A stretch of DNA of 64,000 nt from Flavobacterium croceum DSM 17960 (GTDB lineage: Bacteria > Bacteroidota > Bacteroidia > Flavobacteriales > Flavobacteriaceae), in the NCBI RefSeq assembly GCF_002917885.1, contig NZ_PQNY01000002.1, positions 1 to 64,000 of the forward strand, in the 5' to 3' direction. Shown here piece by piece: positions 45,750 to 55,406 of this stretch (its first letter is position 1; each line of letters begins with the position of its first letter). The position numbers and the translations under genes were made by a program. The notes beneath the pieces were generated by a model. That model saw nothing but the letters and a program-made list of their open reading frames with translations. It was not told the origin of the DNA and made no database searches.

Positions 45750-46952
45750 ATGAAAAACTTTAATCCAGCAGATAAAATTCAAGACTTACAATATTTTGGA
45801 GAATTTGGAGGTGTAAACCCTTCTATATCCGATTCTTCTACTTACACTTTTTTGTCAGCAAAAACAATGTTTGACACCTTTGAAGGTAATGCAGAAGGCT
45901 GTTATTTGTATTCCAGACATTCATCGCCAATGAATTTGTATTTATCTAAAGCGCTAGCCGCTATGGAAGGTACCGAAAGCGCCAATGTAGCCGCATCGGG
46001 AATGGGTGCTATTACACCTGTACTTTTACAACTTTGCAATGCTGGCGACGAAATAGTATCGAGTAGAACCATATACGGAGGAACGTATGCTTTCATGAAA
46101 AATATGTTACCAAAATGGAATATTACTACACATTTTGTAGATATTACAAAACTCGATGTGGTTGAAGCCGCTATAAATAAAAACACCAGAGTATTGTATT
46201 GCGAAACTGTGAGCAACCCACTGCTTGAGGTAGCAAACATAAAAGCATTAGCTCAACTTGCTCAAAAATACCAACTAAAACTGGTTGTTGATAACACTTT
46301 TTCTCCTCTATCTGTTGCGCCTGCTTTGCTTGGTGCCGATGTAGTTATTCATAGTTTAACTAAATTTATAAACGGAAGTAGTGATACTGTAGGTGGTGTT
46401 ATTTGTGGTACTCAGGCTTTTATAGACGATTTAAAAAATGTAAATAATGGAGCAAGTATGTTACTTGGCCCTACTATGGATAGTTTGCGAAGTGCCAGCA
46501 TATTAAAAAATCTGCGTACTTTACATATTCGTATGAAACAACACAGCTACAACGCCAAATATTTAGCAGAAAAATTTGAAAACGACGGATTAAAAGTTGT
46601 CTATCCTGGGTTAGAAAGTCATCCAAGTCATCAATTATATAAAGATATGATAAATCCAGAATACGGTTTTGGTGGTATGATGACTCTCGATGTTGGCACA
46701 TTGGATAAAGCCAACGAACTCATGGAAATGATGCAGAATGAAAACTTGGGATATTTAGCAGTAAGTTTAGGATTTTACAAAACACTGTTTAGTGCTCCAG
46801 GAACCTCAACATCTTCAGAAATTCCGTTGGAAGAACAAGCTCAAATGGGTCTTACAGATGGTTTGATTCGCTTTTCTATAGGTTTGGACAACGATATTGA
46901 ACGTACCTACCAAATGATGAAAAACTGCATGAAAAAAGTGGGCGTATTATAA
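45750..46952 (+). CDS. Trans-sulfuration family PLP enzyme, probable methionine gamma-lyase
   Basis: A 400-residue Cys/Met-metabolism PLP enzyme. PLP lysine Lys205 lies in HSLTKFINGSSDTVGG, and YSRHSSPMNLYLSKALAAMEG and ASGMGAI hold other cofactor contacts. The divergent Lrp-type regulator and the stand-alone context favour methionine gamma-lyase (methionine to methanethiol, ammonia and 2-oxobutyrate). Cystathionine gamma-synthase or lyase cannot be ruled out from sequence alone. Confidence 0.8.
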   Translation: MKNFNPADKIQDLQYFGEFGGVNPSISDSSTYTFLSAKTMFDTFEGNAEGCYLYSRHSSPMNLYLSKALAAMEGTESANVAASGMGAITPVLLQLCNAGDEIVSSRTIYGGTYAFMKNMLPKWNITTHFVDITKLDVVEAAINKNTRVLYCETVSNPLLEVANIKALAQLAQKYQLKLVVDNTFSPLSVAPALLGADVVIHSLTKFINGSSDTVGGVICGTQAFIDDLKNVNNGASMLLGPTMDSLRSASILKNLRTLHIRMKQHSYNAKYLAEKFENDGLKVVYPGLESHPSHQLYKDMINPEYGFGGMMTLDVGTLDKANELMEMMQNENLGYLAVSLGFYKTLFSAPGTSTSSEIPLEEQAQMGLTDGLIRFSIGLDNDIERTYQMMKNCMKKVGVL

Positions 46953-46970
46953 ATGTATATCATTCTTGCA

Positions 46971-47009
46971 AAAAAGCGAAGTGTTTTTAGAAATACTTCG
47001 CTTTTTTTT
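46971..47009 (+). terminator. Terminator after the gamma-lyase gene
   Basis: AAAAAGCGAAGT and ACTTCGCTTTTT form the stem, with T-run, immediately before the next ATG at 47040. Confidence 0.8.
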
Positions 47010-47039
47010 ACAATATTTGAATAGAATTGTTTTTCTATT

Positions 47040-47963
47040 ATGCCTCAAAAAAAATTATTACATACACCAGCTCTTACTCAAGAGAAGTCTTTAAAAACTT
47101 TGGTAGAAAATAGAACAATATTTTCTTTACAAAATTGTGAACTAAATATATTTGAAACCTACGAGAAAACCGATTTAGTACCGCTAAAATTTAATGATCT
47201 TGTGGTTACAAGTATGTTACGAGGAAAAAAAATAATGCATCTTTTTGACGATCCATCATTTGAGTATTTACCGGGAGAAACGGTTATTGTTCCTTCAAAA
47301 GTAGAAATGAAAATAGATTTTCCAGAGGCTACAAAAGACAATCCAACACAGTGTATTGCCCTTGCTATAGATAATGATATTATTAGTAAAACCCTTGATT
47401 ACTTAAACGACAGGTATCCAAAAGAAGGTAAAAATAATTTGTGGAAGTTAGATAACGAAAATTACTTTTTTTACAACAATGTAGAACTAGCAGCTACCAT
47501 AAACAAACTTATTAAAGAGTGCATGAGCGATACGCTTACCAAAGACATTCTTACCGATTTAACCTTGCAAGAATTAATAGTTCGAATTATTCAAACACAA
47601 ACAGTAAAAAGATTTGATACAGTAAAATCAATTTCGCAGAATAGTCCAATAGCAACGGCTATTTCGTTTATAAAATCACATATTTCCGAAAATATAAATT
47701 TAAAACAACTCAGCGATGTGGCTTGTATGAGTACAACTTCCTTTTACAGGTGTTTTAAAAGAGAATTAGGCATGAGTCCTATAGAATATATCTTAAACGA
47801 AAAAATAAAATTTGCCAAAAAACTTTTAAGTAACCCAACTATTCATGTTTCAGAAGTATCATATGCTACTGGATTTGAAGACAGTAACTACTTTATTAGA
47901 CTATTTAAAAAATACGAAGGTGTTACTCCAAAACAATACCAACTCATGAATTTTAACGGATAA
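47040..47963 (+). CDS. AraC family transcriptional regulator
   Basis: A 307-residue regulator with an N-terminal sensing domain (SLQNCELNIFETYEKTDLVP) and a C-terminal double HTH (ISENINLKQLSDVACMSTTSFYRCFKRELG and VSEVSYATGFEDSNYFIRLFKKYEG). It is convergent with the DUF779 gene and near an aldehyde dehydrogenase. This grouping suggests control of aldehyde or alcohol oxidation. Confidence 0.9.
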   Translation: MPQKKLLHTPALTQEKSLKTLVENRTIFSLQNCELNIFETYEKTDLVPLKFNDLVVTSMLRGKKIMHLFDDPSFEYLPGETVIVPSKVEMKIDFPEATKDNPTQCIALAIDNDIISKTLDYLNDRYPKEGKNNLWKLDNENYFFYNNVELAATINKLIKECMSDTLTKDILTDLTLQELIVRIIQTQTVKRFDTVKSISQNSPIATAISFIKSHISENINLKQLSDVACMSTTSFYRCFKRELGMSPIEYILNEKIKFAKKLLSNPTIHVSEVSYATGFEDSNYFIRLFKKYEGVTPKQYQLMNFNG

Positions 47964-47965
47964 TA

Positions 47966-48346
47966 TTATTCATTTATTTTAATATCCTCTAAATTCTGTA
48001 GCTCTTTATCATCAAACAATCTGTAGTTTATTTTAAACGTTTTTCCAAATGGTGTTTCTAAAGAGAAACCTCCTGCTCCTATTCCGTTTGTAACATCCAA
48101 AGTAAAATGGGCGTGCTTCCAATATTCAAATAAATCTTTATCTACCCAAAACTCAAAACCTTTAATTGTTCCTATACAAACATCTCCATATCTTAAATAA
48201 AATCCGCCTTTCTCAAAACATTGTGGTTGAGTACCCTCACAACAACCTCCTGCTTGATAAAACATTAAATCGCCAAACTTATTTGATAAAAAATCTATTA
48301 GATTTAGTGCTTCTTGTGTTGCTTGTAATCGTTTTATTTTTTCCAT
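47966..48346 (-). CDS. DUF779 family protein
   Basis: A 126-residue protein with MFYQAGGCCEGTQPQC near residue 30 and FTLDVTNGIGAGGFSLETPFG later. The Cys cluster may bind metal. DUF779 genes commonly sit beside aldehyde dehydrogenases, as here. ATG 48346 is chosen since upstream in-frame sequence overlaps the terminator. Confidence 0.85.
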   Translation of the reverse strand: MEKIKRLQATQEALNLIDFLSNKFGDLMFYQAGGCCEGTQPQCFEKGGFYLRYGDVCIGTIKGFEFWVDKDLFEYWKHAHFTLDVTNGIGAGGFSLETPFGKTFKINYRLFDDKELQNLEDIKINE

Positions 48347-48359
48347 TTTATACAAAATT

Positions 48360-48406
48360 AAAAACCGCAAATTCATCAAATATACTCATTTTTGAATTTG
48401 CGGTTT
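48360..48406 (-). terminator. Long-loop hairpin between ALDH and DUF779 genes
   Basis: AAACCGCAAATTCA and TGAATTTGCGGTTT form a 14-bp stem with a loop of about 18 bases. On the minus strand it ends in T residues, so it could attenuate DUF779 expression after ALDH. Confidence 0.65.
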
Positions 48407-48424
48407 AGCTAACAAACCTTACTT

Positions 48425-49930
48425 TTAAAAGAAACCTAATTTGTTTTTATTATAAGAAATTAACATATTTTTGGTTTGACGATAATGATCTAACATCATT
48501 TTATGGTTTTCTCTACCAATACCCGATTGTTTATAACCTCCAAACGGAGCTCCTGCTGGATAAGCATGGTATTGATTTACCCAAACTCTTCCTGCTTTAA
48601 TGGCACGTGGTACACGGTACAATTCATGTGCATCGCGAGTCCAAACACCAGCGCCTAAACCATACATAGTATCGTTGGCTATTTCTATAGCCTCTTCGGT
48701 GGTTTTAAATGTTGTTACTGCCAATACTGGTCCGAAAATTTCTTCTTGAAAAATTCTCATTTTGTTGTGACCTTTAAATAAAGTAGGTTGGATATAATAA
48801 CCTCCCTCTAAGTCGCCTCCAAGATGATTAACATCTCCTCCACACAACAATTCTGCACCTTCTTCTTTACCCAAATTAATATAAGAAAGTATTTTATCTT
48901 TTTGTATTTGAGAAGCTTGAGCACCCATCATTACTGTTGGATCAAAAGGATTTCCAGTTTTTATTGCAGCTACTCTAGCCAACACTTTTTCTATAAATTT
49001 ATCATAAATAGACTCATGAATCAATAATCGAGACGGACAAGTACAAACTTCTCCTTGATTTAAAGCAAAAAGAGCAACTCCTTCTAGAGCTTTATCCAAG
49101 AACTCATCATCTGCGTCCATTACCGATGGGAAGAAAATATTAGGTGATTTTCCACCCAACTCTAGCGTTACAGGAATAATATTTTCGGTGGCATACTGCA
49201 TAACCATTCTACCTGTAGCCGTTGAGCCTGTAAATGCTGCCTTGGCAACTTTTGGGTTGGTAACCAAAGTTCTACCCAATTCTGCGCCAAATCCGTTTAC
49301 AACATTTATAACTCCTGCAGGAAGCAAATCGCCTATAAGTTCCATAAGAACCATTATAGAAACAGGCGTACTTTCGGCAGGCTTAAGTACTACACAATTT
49401 CCTGCAGCTAGAGCAGGAGCTAGTTTCCAAACTGCCATGAGTATAGGGAAATTCCAAGGAATAATTTGTGCAATTACGCCAAGTGGTTCATGCATTATTA
49501 TAGAAACGGTATCTTTGTCCAACTCTGCAATTGAGCCTTCTTCTGCACGTATTACACCTGCAAAATATCTAAAATGATCTATTGCCAAGGGCAAATCGGC
49601 AGCCATAGTTTCTCTAATAGCTTTACCATTATCTAGCGTTTCAACTGCTGCCAAATGAGCCAAATTGGCTTCCATTCTATCTGCAATTTTGTTTAAAAGG
49701 ATGCTTCGCTCTGTAGCCGATGTCTCACTCCATGTTTTAAATGCTTCTTCAGCTGCATTTACTGCATTTTCAATATCAATTTTACCAGAATGAGCCGCTT
49801 TTGCCATTAATTTTCCATCAATAGGTGAAAGCACTTCAAAATATTGCCCTGTTGAAGGCGCTTGCCATTTACCATTAATGTAGTTATCATACTTTTCTTT
49901 AAGTTGTGGTCGTTGAATTAATTCACTCAT
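48425..49930 (-). CDS. NAD(P)-dependent aldehyde dehydrogenase (ExaC/AldB-like)
   Basis: A 501-residue ALDH oxidising an aldehyde to its acid. [31 protein letters not shown] (cofactor binding), [12 protein letters not shown] (general-base Glu) and [15 protein letters not shown] (catalytic Cys with a second Cys two residues on) define the family. ATG 49930 ([14 protein letters not shown]) fits relatives. TACATTTG upstream on the minus strand (49961-49954) is a candidate -7 box. Acetaldehyde is the likely substrate by family. Confidence 0.92.
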   Translation of the reverse strand: MSELIQRPQLKEKYDNYINGKWQAPSTGQYFEVLSPIDGKLMAKAAHSGKIDIENAVNAAEEAFKTWSETSATERSILLNKIADRMEANLAHLAAVETLDNGKAIRETMAADLPLAIDHFRYFAGVIRAEEGSIAELDKDTVSIIMHEPLGVIAQIIPWNFPILMAVWKLAPALAAGNCVVLKPAESTPVSIMVLMELIGDLLPAGVINVVNGFGAELGRTLVTNPKVAKAAFTGSTATGRMVMQYATENIIPVTLELGGKSPNIFFPSVMDADDEFLDKALEGVALFALNQGEVCTCPSRLLIHESIYDKFIEKVLARVAAIKTGNPFDPTVMMGAQASQIQKDKILSYINLGKEEGAELLCGGDVNHLGGDLEGGYYIQPTLFKGHNKMRIFQEEIFGPVLAVTTFKTTEEAIEIANDTMYGLGAGVWTRDAHELYRVPRAIKAGRVWVNQYHAYPAGAPFGGYKQSGIGRENHKMMLDHYRQTKNMLISYNKNKLGFF

Positions 49931-50124
49931 AATTTTATTATTTTTGGTTACTCCAAATGTAGTAGCTAGCTTTTTTTGAAAATAGCACATTTCTTTCAAT
50001 TTATAGCACAAAATTGATATAGTGTTATTTTAATGCTGCAAAAATTACATATACTAAAATTTTTTAAAGTTTTAATTACGATATTAACAACCTTATTCTT
50101 TATGTATATTTTATGAAACATAAT

Positions 50125-50155
50125 TTTAAACTAACTTTTACAATGCTTATCTTTG
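50125..50155 (+). promoter_or_regulatory. Promoter of pheT
   Basis: TTTA (50125-50128), 19 bases, TATCTTTG (50148-50155), then CACCC; close to the Bacteroidota consensus, 22 bases before the ATG. Confidence 0.6.
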
Positions 50156-50177
50156 CACCCTTAATATTTTAGAATAT

Positions 50178-52598
50178 ATGCGCATTTCATACAATTGGTT
50201 AAAGCAGTTTATTAAAATCGATTTACCATCTGAAGAAACTTCGGCTTTATTAACCGACCTCGGGTTGGAAGTTGAAGTTGTAGAAAAATACGAGTCTTTA
50301 AAAGGTGGCTTAAAAGGAGTTATAGTTGGCGAAGTAAAAAGTTGCGAAAAGCATCCTGATGCCGATAGACTAAAAGTTACAACCGTAGATTTAGGCGAAG
50401 GCAACATAGTTCAAATTGTTTGTGGTGCTCCCAACGTTGCCGCAGGACAAAAAGTACCCGTAGCTACAATTGGAACAAAATTGTATGATAAAGAGGGTAA
50501 CGAATTTGAAATAAAAAAAGGAAAAATAAGAGGTCAAGAAAGTCACGGTATGATTTGTGCCGAAGATGAGCTAGGTATAGGCAACAATCATGATGGTATT
50601 ATGATTCTTGATAATTCCTTAAAAACAGGTACTCCTTTGGCTGAAGTATTCAATATTGAAAACGACGAAATATTTGAAATAGGACTTACTCCAAATCGTG
50701 CAGACGCTATGTCTCATTATGGAGTAGCACGTGATTTGCGAGCAGGGCTTATTCAAAAAGGGAAAAATATCGAATTAATAACTCCATCTGTATCTTCATT
50801 TAAAGTAGATAAACGTATACTAAAAATTGATATTGATGTAAAAGATAGCAAACTCGCACCAAGATATTGCGGTGTTACTATCTCTGGAGTAGATGTAAAA
50901 GAATCTCCAGAATGGTTACAAAACCGTTTAAAAGCTATAGGTCTTACCCAAAAAAACAATATTGTAGATGTAACCAATTATATTTTACATGATTTAGGAC
51001 AACCTTTACATGCTTTTGACGCTTCAAAAATTCATGGCAAAATAATTGTAAAAACAGTAGAAACTGGTACAAAATTTACCACACTAGACGATGTAGAACG
51101 TATTCTTGACAAAGACGATGTAATGATTTGCGACGAGAAAGGGCCACTATGTATGGCTGGTGTTTTTGGAGGCAAAAACTCTGGAGTTACAGATACTACG
51201 ACAAATATCTTTTTAGAAAGCGCTTACTTTAACCCTGTTTCGATTAGAAAAACAGCAAAAAGACATGGCTTAAGCACTGATGCTTCTTTCCGATTTGAGC
51301 GAGGTATCGATCCAACACTTACAGAATACGCTTTAAAAAGAGCAGCACTACTAATTCAAGAAGTTGCTGGAGGAGAAATTACATCAGATATTATTGATGT
51401 ATATCCTAAAAAATTAGAAGATTTTACTGTTTTTTTAAATTATGAAAAAGCATTCCGTTTAATTGGGCAAGAACTTCCAAAAGAAACTATAAAAAGAATT
51501 TTGGCATCACTCGATATCAAAGTAAATAGTAGCTCTGATGCAGGTTTAGGGCTTACCATACCTGCTTATAGAGTAGATGTTCAACGCGAAGTAGATGTTA
51601 TTGAAGAAATTTTACGTGTGTATGGATACAACAACATCAATTTTACCAAAAAACTAAATGCAACAGTTGCCAAAGCAGGTAGAACCGAAGATTATAAAAT
51701 ACAAAATGTTGTGGCATCGCAATTGAATGCTTTAGGTTTTCATGAAATGATGGCAAATTCACTCACTACTGCCGAGTATGTAAAATTATCAGATTCTTTA
51801 AAAGAAGAGAATAATGTGGCAATGCTAAATCCGTTAAGTAGTGATTTATCTGTAATGCGTCAATCGTTGCTCTTTTCTGGATTAGAAGCAGTTTCTTACA
51901 ATATTAACCGTAAAAATAGTGATATTAAGTTATTTGAATTTGGTAAAAGTTATAAAAAAATATTATCAGGTTACAGCGAGAAAAAACATTTAGCATTGTT
52001 TGCTACTGGAAATAGTTACCAAGAATCTTGGGCTTTACCACAAACAAACGGAAGTTTCTTCTTTTTTAAAGCCTATGTTGTAAGTATATTGGAACGCTTA
52101 GGTTTTAACAAACTTGTTCATACTATTGTAAATCAAGACGTTTTTGCTGAAGGTGTAGCACTAGCTTATGGAAAAGATACTCTAGTAGAATTGGGTACTG
52201 TTAAAAAATCAATTCTAAAACATTTTGATATTAAGCAAGAGGTTTTGTATGCCGAATTTAATTGGGACTTAGTTATTAAACTTATTTCAAATAAAATTAA
52301 ATTTCAAGATATTCCAAAATACCCAGAAGTGCGTAGAGATTTAGCCTTATTACTTGATGAATCTGTTAGCTACGAACAACTATTAAAAATTGCACAACAA
52401 ACCGAAAAATCTTTGCTAAAAGATGTAAATTTATTTGATGTTTATGAAGGTACAAATTTGCCAGAAGGCAAAAAGTCGTATGCGTTAAGTTTTATACTTC
52501 AAGACACTACCAAAACCCTTACAGATACTCAAATTGACAAAATAATGAGTAAATTAAAGCAAAACTACGAAACCGAGTTGAGTGCTAGTTTACGCTAA
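50178..52598 (+). CDS. pheT: Phenylalanine-tRNA ligase beta subunit
   Basis: An 806-residue subunit of the (alpha-beta)2 enzyme. The N-terminal tRNA/OB domain (about 40-150; VGEVKSCEKHPDADRLKVTTVDLG), B3/B4 editing region (LTPNRADAMSHYGVARDLRA, NIFLESAYFNPVSIRKTAKRHG), B5 and the C-terminal FDX-ACB anticodon-like domain (IPKYPEVRRDLALLLDESV) are all present. It stands alone, with no pheS adjacent. Confidence 0.96.
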   Translation: MRISYNWLKQFIKIDLPSEETSALLTDLGLEVEVVEKYESLKGGLKGVIVGEVKSCEKHPDADRLKVTTVDLGEGNIVQIVCGAPNVAAGQKVPVATIGTKLYDKEGNEFEIKKGKIRGQESHGMICAEDELGIGNNHDGIMILDNSLKTGTPLAEVFNIENDEIFEIGLTPNRADAMSHYGVARDLRAGLIQKGKNIELITPSVSSFKVDKRILKIDIDVKDSKLAPRYCGVTISGVDVKESPEWLQNRLKAIGLTQKNNIVDVTNYILHDLGQPLHAFDASKIHGKIIVKTVETGTKFTTLDDVERILDKDDVMICDEKGPLCMAGVFGGKNSGVTDTTTNIFLESAYFNPVSIRKTAKRHGLSTDASFRFERGIDPTLTEYALKRAALLIQEVAGGEITSDIIDVYPKKLEDFTVFLNYEKAFRLIGQELPKETIKRILASLDIKVNSSSDAGLGLTIPAYRVDVQREVDVIEEILRVYGYNNINFTKKLNATVAKAGRTEDYKIQNVVASQLNALGFHEMMANSLTTAEYVKLSDSLKEENNVAMLNPLSSDLSVMRQSLLFSGLEAVSYNINRKNSDIKLFEFGKSYKKILSGYSEKKHLALFATGNSYQESWALPQTNGSFFFFKAYVVSILERLGFNKLVHTIVNQDVFAEGVALAYGKDTLVELGTVKKSILKHFDIKQEVLYAEFNWDLVIKLISNKIKFQDIPKYPEVRRDLALLLDESVSYEQLLKIAQQTEKSLLKDVNLFDVYEGTNLPEGKKSYALSFILQDTTKTLTDTQIDKIMSKLKQNYETELSASLR

Positions 52599-52605
52599 AA
52601 ATAAA

Positions 52606-52742
52606 AAGGTTGTCTAAAAAGCATAATCTTGTCAAGCTAAAGTTGTTTTCAGCTTCTATAAAATTTGATTATCAATTATTATTAGATTCCGAAATAAATT
52701 CGGAAAGACAATAATTAGACTTTTTGGACAGCCTTTTCTTTT
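52606..52742. repeat. Long inverted repeat element after pheT
   Basis: The ends AAAAGGTTGTCTAAAAAG and CTTTTTGGACAGCCTTTT are inverted copies with two T/C differences. Inside are a smaller stem ATTCCGAAATAAATTCGGAA and AGATTATGC-like flanks. It could be a terminator for pheT, or a short mobile palindromic element. Confidence 0.55.
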
Positions 52743-52743
52743 C

Positions 52744-52971
52744 TTATTCTTCAAATCGTTCTATTTCTCTATCGTAAAACTCTAGAGCTTTTACAACTAG
52801 TTTTTCCATTTCTTCGGTAAGCTCTATTTCTTCTGTTTCATCTACTTCTTCCAAAAATTCAACCTCATCATTTTGAACATTCAATATAAATCTTGGATAA
52901 TCTAGATGAATAACATACACATCATCTGGAAAATCGGTATTATCTGCTAGCACAAATTTTGGTAATTCCAT
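52744..52971 (-). CDS. Small acidic conserved protein
   Basis: A 75-residue protein, very acidic in its C-terminal half (EFLEEVDETEEIELTEEMEK). N-terminal MELPKFVLADNTDFPDDVYVI has regular strand-like spacing. No domain recognised; likely cytoplasmic. It may be co-transcribed after the MATE gene, 18 bases upstream. Confidence 0.75.
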   Translation of the reverse strand: MELPKFVLADNTDFPDDVYVIHLDYPRFILNVQNDEVEFLEEVDETEEIELTEEMEKLVVKALEFYDREIERFEE

Positions 52972-52989
52972 ATCGTTTATTTTTAATTT

Positions 52990-54369
52990 TTAAATTATAT
53001 TATTTTCGATTAATTTTTTTGATAAGTAACTAAAGCGAATGTACAAAAATAATGCTGCAAAAGTTAGGCCTGCCAATAATCCGATCCAAACACCTACTGC
53101 TTTTAAGTGTGTAAATAATCCTAAATAAATAGAAATAGGAAAACCAACCAACCAATATGCCGTAAAGGTAATATACATAGGTATTTTTACATCTTGTAAA
53201 CCTCTTAAGGCACCCAAAACAACAACTTGCAAACCATCTGAGAGTTGAAAAACAGCAGCAATAAGTATTAAATTACTAGCTATAGATACAACCTCAGAAA
53301 CATTGGCAGTAACAGAAATTTCATTAAAATTGACAAACAAATCTGGTAGATAATTGTGAAAAACAACAAATAACAGTGCAAATATAGTTTGCACAATTAT
53401 AGCAAGTAAAAACAACGAACGAGCAGCAACTTGTAAACCTACAAAATCGCGTTGCCCTTTTAAATTCCCTACTCGTACCATACCTGCTACACCCAAACCA
53501 GACACAAACATAAAGGTAAATGTAGCAATACTTAATGCTATTTGGTTTGCAGCTTGGCTCTCGGTATTTATTCTTCCACAAAGCCATACTGCTCCTGTAA
53601 ATAGTGCTACTTCAAAAAACATTTGAAACCCCGAAGGCAAACCTAAATTTACAATACGGTTTACTATTTTTTTATTAAAATTTGAAAATGAAAAATGATG
53701 AAAATAAACAGCAAACCTCGATTTATTTTTGAGTGAAAAATGAATAAATCCCAACATAAAAAAACGCGATATTACGGTTCCATAAGCAGCGCCAAGCATA
53801 CCCATTTTTGGAAATATCCACCAACCATATATCAATACAATATTTAAAAGTATATGCACTACATTGGTGTATAAATTGGCCCACATACCTATTTTGGTTT
53901 GTTGTTTACCATCGGCAAACTGTTTATAACCTTGAAAAAGAATTAAAGGAATAAGCGAAAAAGCCAAAACGTTTAAAAATGGTTTTGCCAAAGCTACAAC
54001 AGCCTTAGGTTGCCCCATACTATCGAGCAAAGGATTTGAAAAATAAATTAGAGTAAATAAAAAAACTCCCAAAAGGGCGCATAGTTTCAAACCATGATGA
54101 AAAATAGTACGTTCTTTCTCTAGGTTTTTTTCAGCATCTGCCTCGGCAATAAGCGGTGTAATAGCTGTAGAAAAACCAATACCTAACGACATCGCTATAA
54201 ATACAAAACTATTGGCTAGAGATGCCGCCGCTAGTTCGGTAGCACCAATATGCCCCACCATTACATTATCTACAATACCTACTAGAGTATGACCTAACAT
54301 ACCTAGTATTACAGGTATAGCTAGTTGTAAATTGGATTTGAACTCTTTAGAATATTTTGATAACTGCAC
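52990..54369 (-). CDS. MATE family efflux transporter
   Basis: A 459-residue inner membrane protein with about 12 helices. LQLAIPVILGMLGHTLVGIVDNVMVGHIGATELAAASL is the family N-terminal signature (helices 1-2). Cation-driven export of drugs or metabolites is expected. The start is GTG 54369; no ATG fits before the first helix. Confidence 0.92.
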   Translation of the reverse strand: MQLSKYSKEFKSNLQLAIPVILGMLGHTLVGIVDNVMVGHIGATELAAASLANSFVFIAMSLGIGFSTAITPLIAEADAEKNLEKERTIFHHGLKLCALLGVFLFTLIYFSNPLLDSMGQPKAVVALAKPFLNVLAFSLIPLILFQGYKQFADGKQQTKIGMWANLYTNVVHILLNIVLIYGWWIFPKMGMLGAAYGTVISRFFMLGFIHFSLKNKSRFAVYFHHFSFSNFNKKIVNRIVNLGLPSGFQMFFEVALFTGAVWLCGRINTESQAANQIALSIATFTFMFVSGLGVAGMVRVGNLKGQRDFVGLQVAARSLFLLAIIVQTIFALLFVVFHNYLPDLFVNFNEISVTANVSEVVSIASNLILIAAVFQLSDGLQVVVLGALRGLQDVKIPMYITFTAYWLVGFPISIYLGLFTHLKAVGVWIGLLAGLTFAALFLYIRFSYLSKKLIENNII

Positions 54370-54417
54370 AACTCATATTTTTCGAGCGGCAAATATACTC
54401 CAAAAAAGGCAACCGAA

Positions 54418-55287
54418 TTAGTCTTGAAGCATTTTCTTGTACACCTCAATATTTGCTTTTACATCAGGCTCAAGCTCGGGTTCTATTATATCGGTAAGCA
54501 ATTGCAAATGTTCCCAAATAATTTTGGCAACTAGATATCTTGCTGCTTTTTTATCATCTGCAGGCACAATATACCAAGGTGCATACTCTGTATTTGTGCT
54601 ACTAATAGCCTCTTCATAACAAGCCATATAGCGATCCCAATGCTCTCGCTCTTTAAGATCACCTACAGAAAATTTCCATTGATCTTCTTCATTTTCAAGA
54701 CGTTTTAACAATCGTTTACGTTGTTCTTCTTTACTCATGTGAAAATAAAATTTTAAAACTTTAGTTCCGTTTTGAGCAATATGCTTTTCAAAATTGTTTA
54801 TTTGTTGCAATCTATCTTGCCAAAATTCATCTGTAATATCTTCTACTGTATTTATATTTGGTAGATTTTCATTCAAAATATATTCAGGATGCACTCTAGT
54901 AACCAAAACATTTTCATAATGCGTTCTATTAAAAACGGCAAACTTTCCTTTTTCTGGCAAAGCTAAATAATGGCGCCATAAATAATCGTGTTCCAATTCG
55001 GTAGAAGTAGGTGTTTTAAAACTATGTACCACTACCCCACGCATATTAAACTCTTTAAAAACCTCACGTATCAAACTGTCCTTACCACAAGTATCCATAC
55101 CTTGTAAGCAAATCAAAAACGCATATTTGTTGTGTGCATACATTGCGTCTTGTTTTTTACTCAATTTTTTCTGAACTTCTTGTAATTTTTCTTCTTTTTC
55201 ATCATCAGACAGTCCCAAATCATTCAAAGTAGAAATATCTGCAAGTTTTACAGTTCCTTTTGGTCTAAAATTATCAATCGAAATCAT
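54418..55287 (-). CDS. Polyphosphate kinase 2 family phosphotransferase
   Basis: A 289-residue PPK2-type kinase that moves phosphate between polyphosphate and nucleotides. Walker A LQGMDTCGKDSLIREVF near residue 60, lid region VFNRTHYENVLVTRVHPEYI, then KRLLKRLENEEDQWKFSVGDLKER. It could generate nucleotide triphosphates from polyphosphate; direction and base specificity are not visible. It lies 48 bases from the MATE gene, on the same strand. Confidence 0.9.
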   Translation of the reverse strand: MISIDNFRPKGTVKLADISTLNDLGLSDDEKEEKLQEVQKKLSKKQDAMYAHNKYAFLICLQGMDTCGKDSLIREVFKEFNMRGVVVHSFKTPTSTELEHDYLWRHYLALPEKGKFAVFNRTHYENVLVTRVHPEYILNENLPNINTVEDITDEFWQDRLQQINNFEKHIAQNGTKVLKFYFHMSKEEQRKRLLKRLENEEDQWKFSVGDLKEREHWDRYMACYEEAISSTNTEYAPWYIVPADDKKAARYLVAKIIWEHLQLLTDIIEPELEPDVKANIEVYKKMLQD

Positions 55288-55317
55288 TGCCCTAATTTAA
55301 TTTTTATATATTTGAAG

Positions 55318-55390
55318 CTATTCCCGCTATCCGCTTAATCTTTTTTAAACCTGCCGGTGTTAAAAAAGGATACCGCTTCTATCGGGGCTA
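55318..55390. repeat. Imperfect palindromic intergenic repeat
   Basis: TTCCCGCTATCCGCTT and a TACCGCTTCTATCGGGG half frame an inner stem CTTTTTTAA/TTAAAAAAG. It resembles the 'CCCGCTATCCGCT' type intergenic repeat that I recall from other Bacteroidota. It lies in the PPK2-propeller divergent gap. Confidence 0.5.
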
Positions 55391-55406
55391 AAACTATAGC
55401 TAATAT

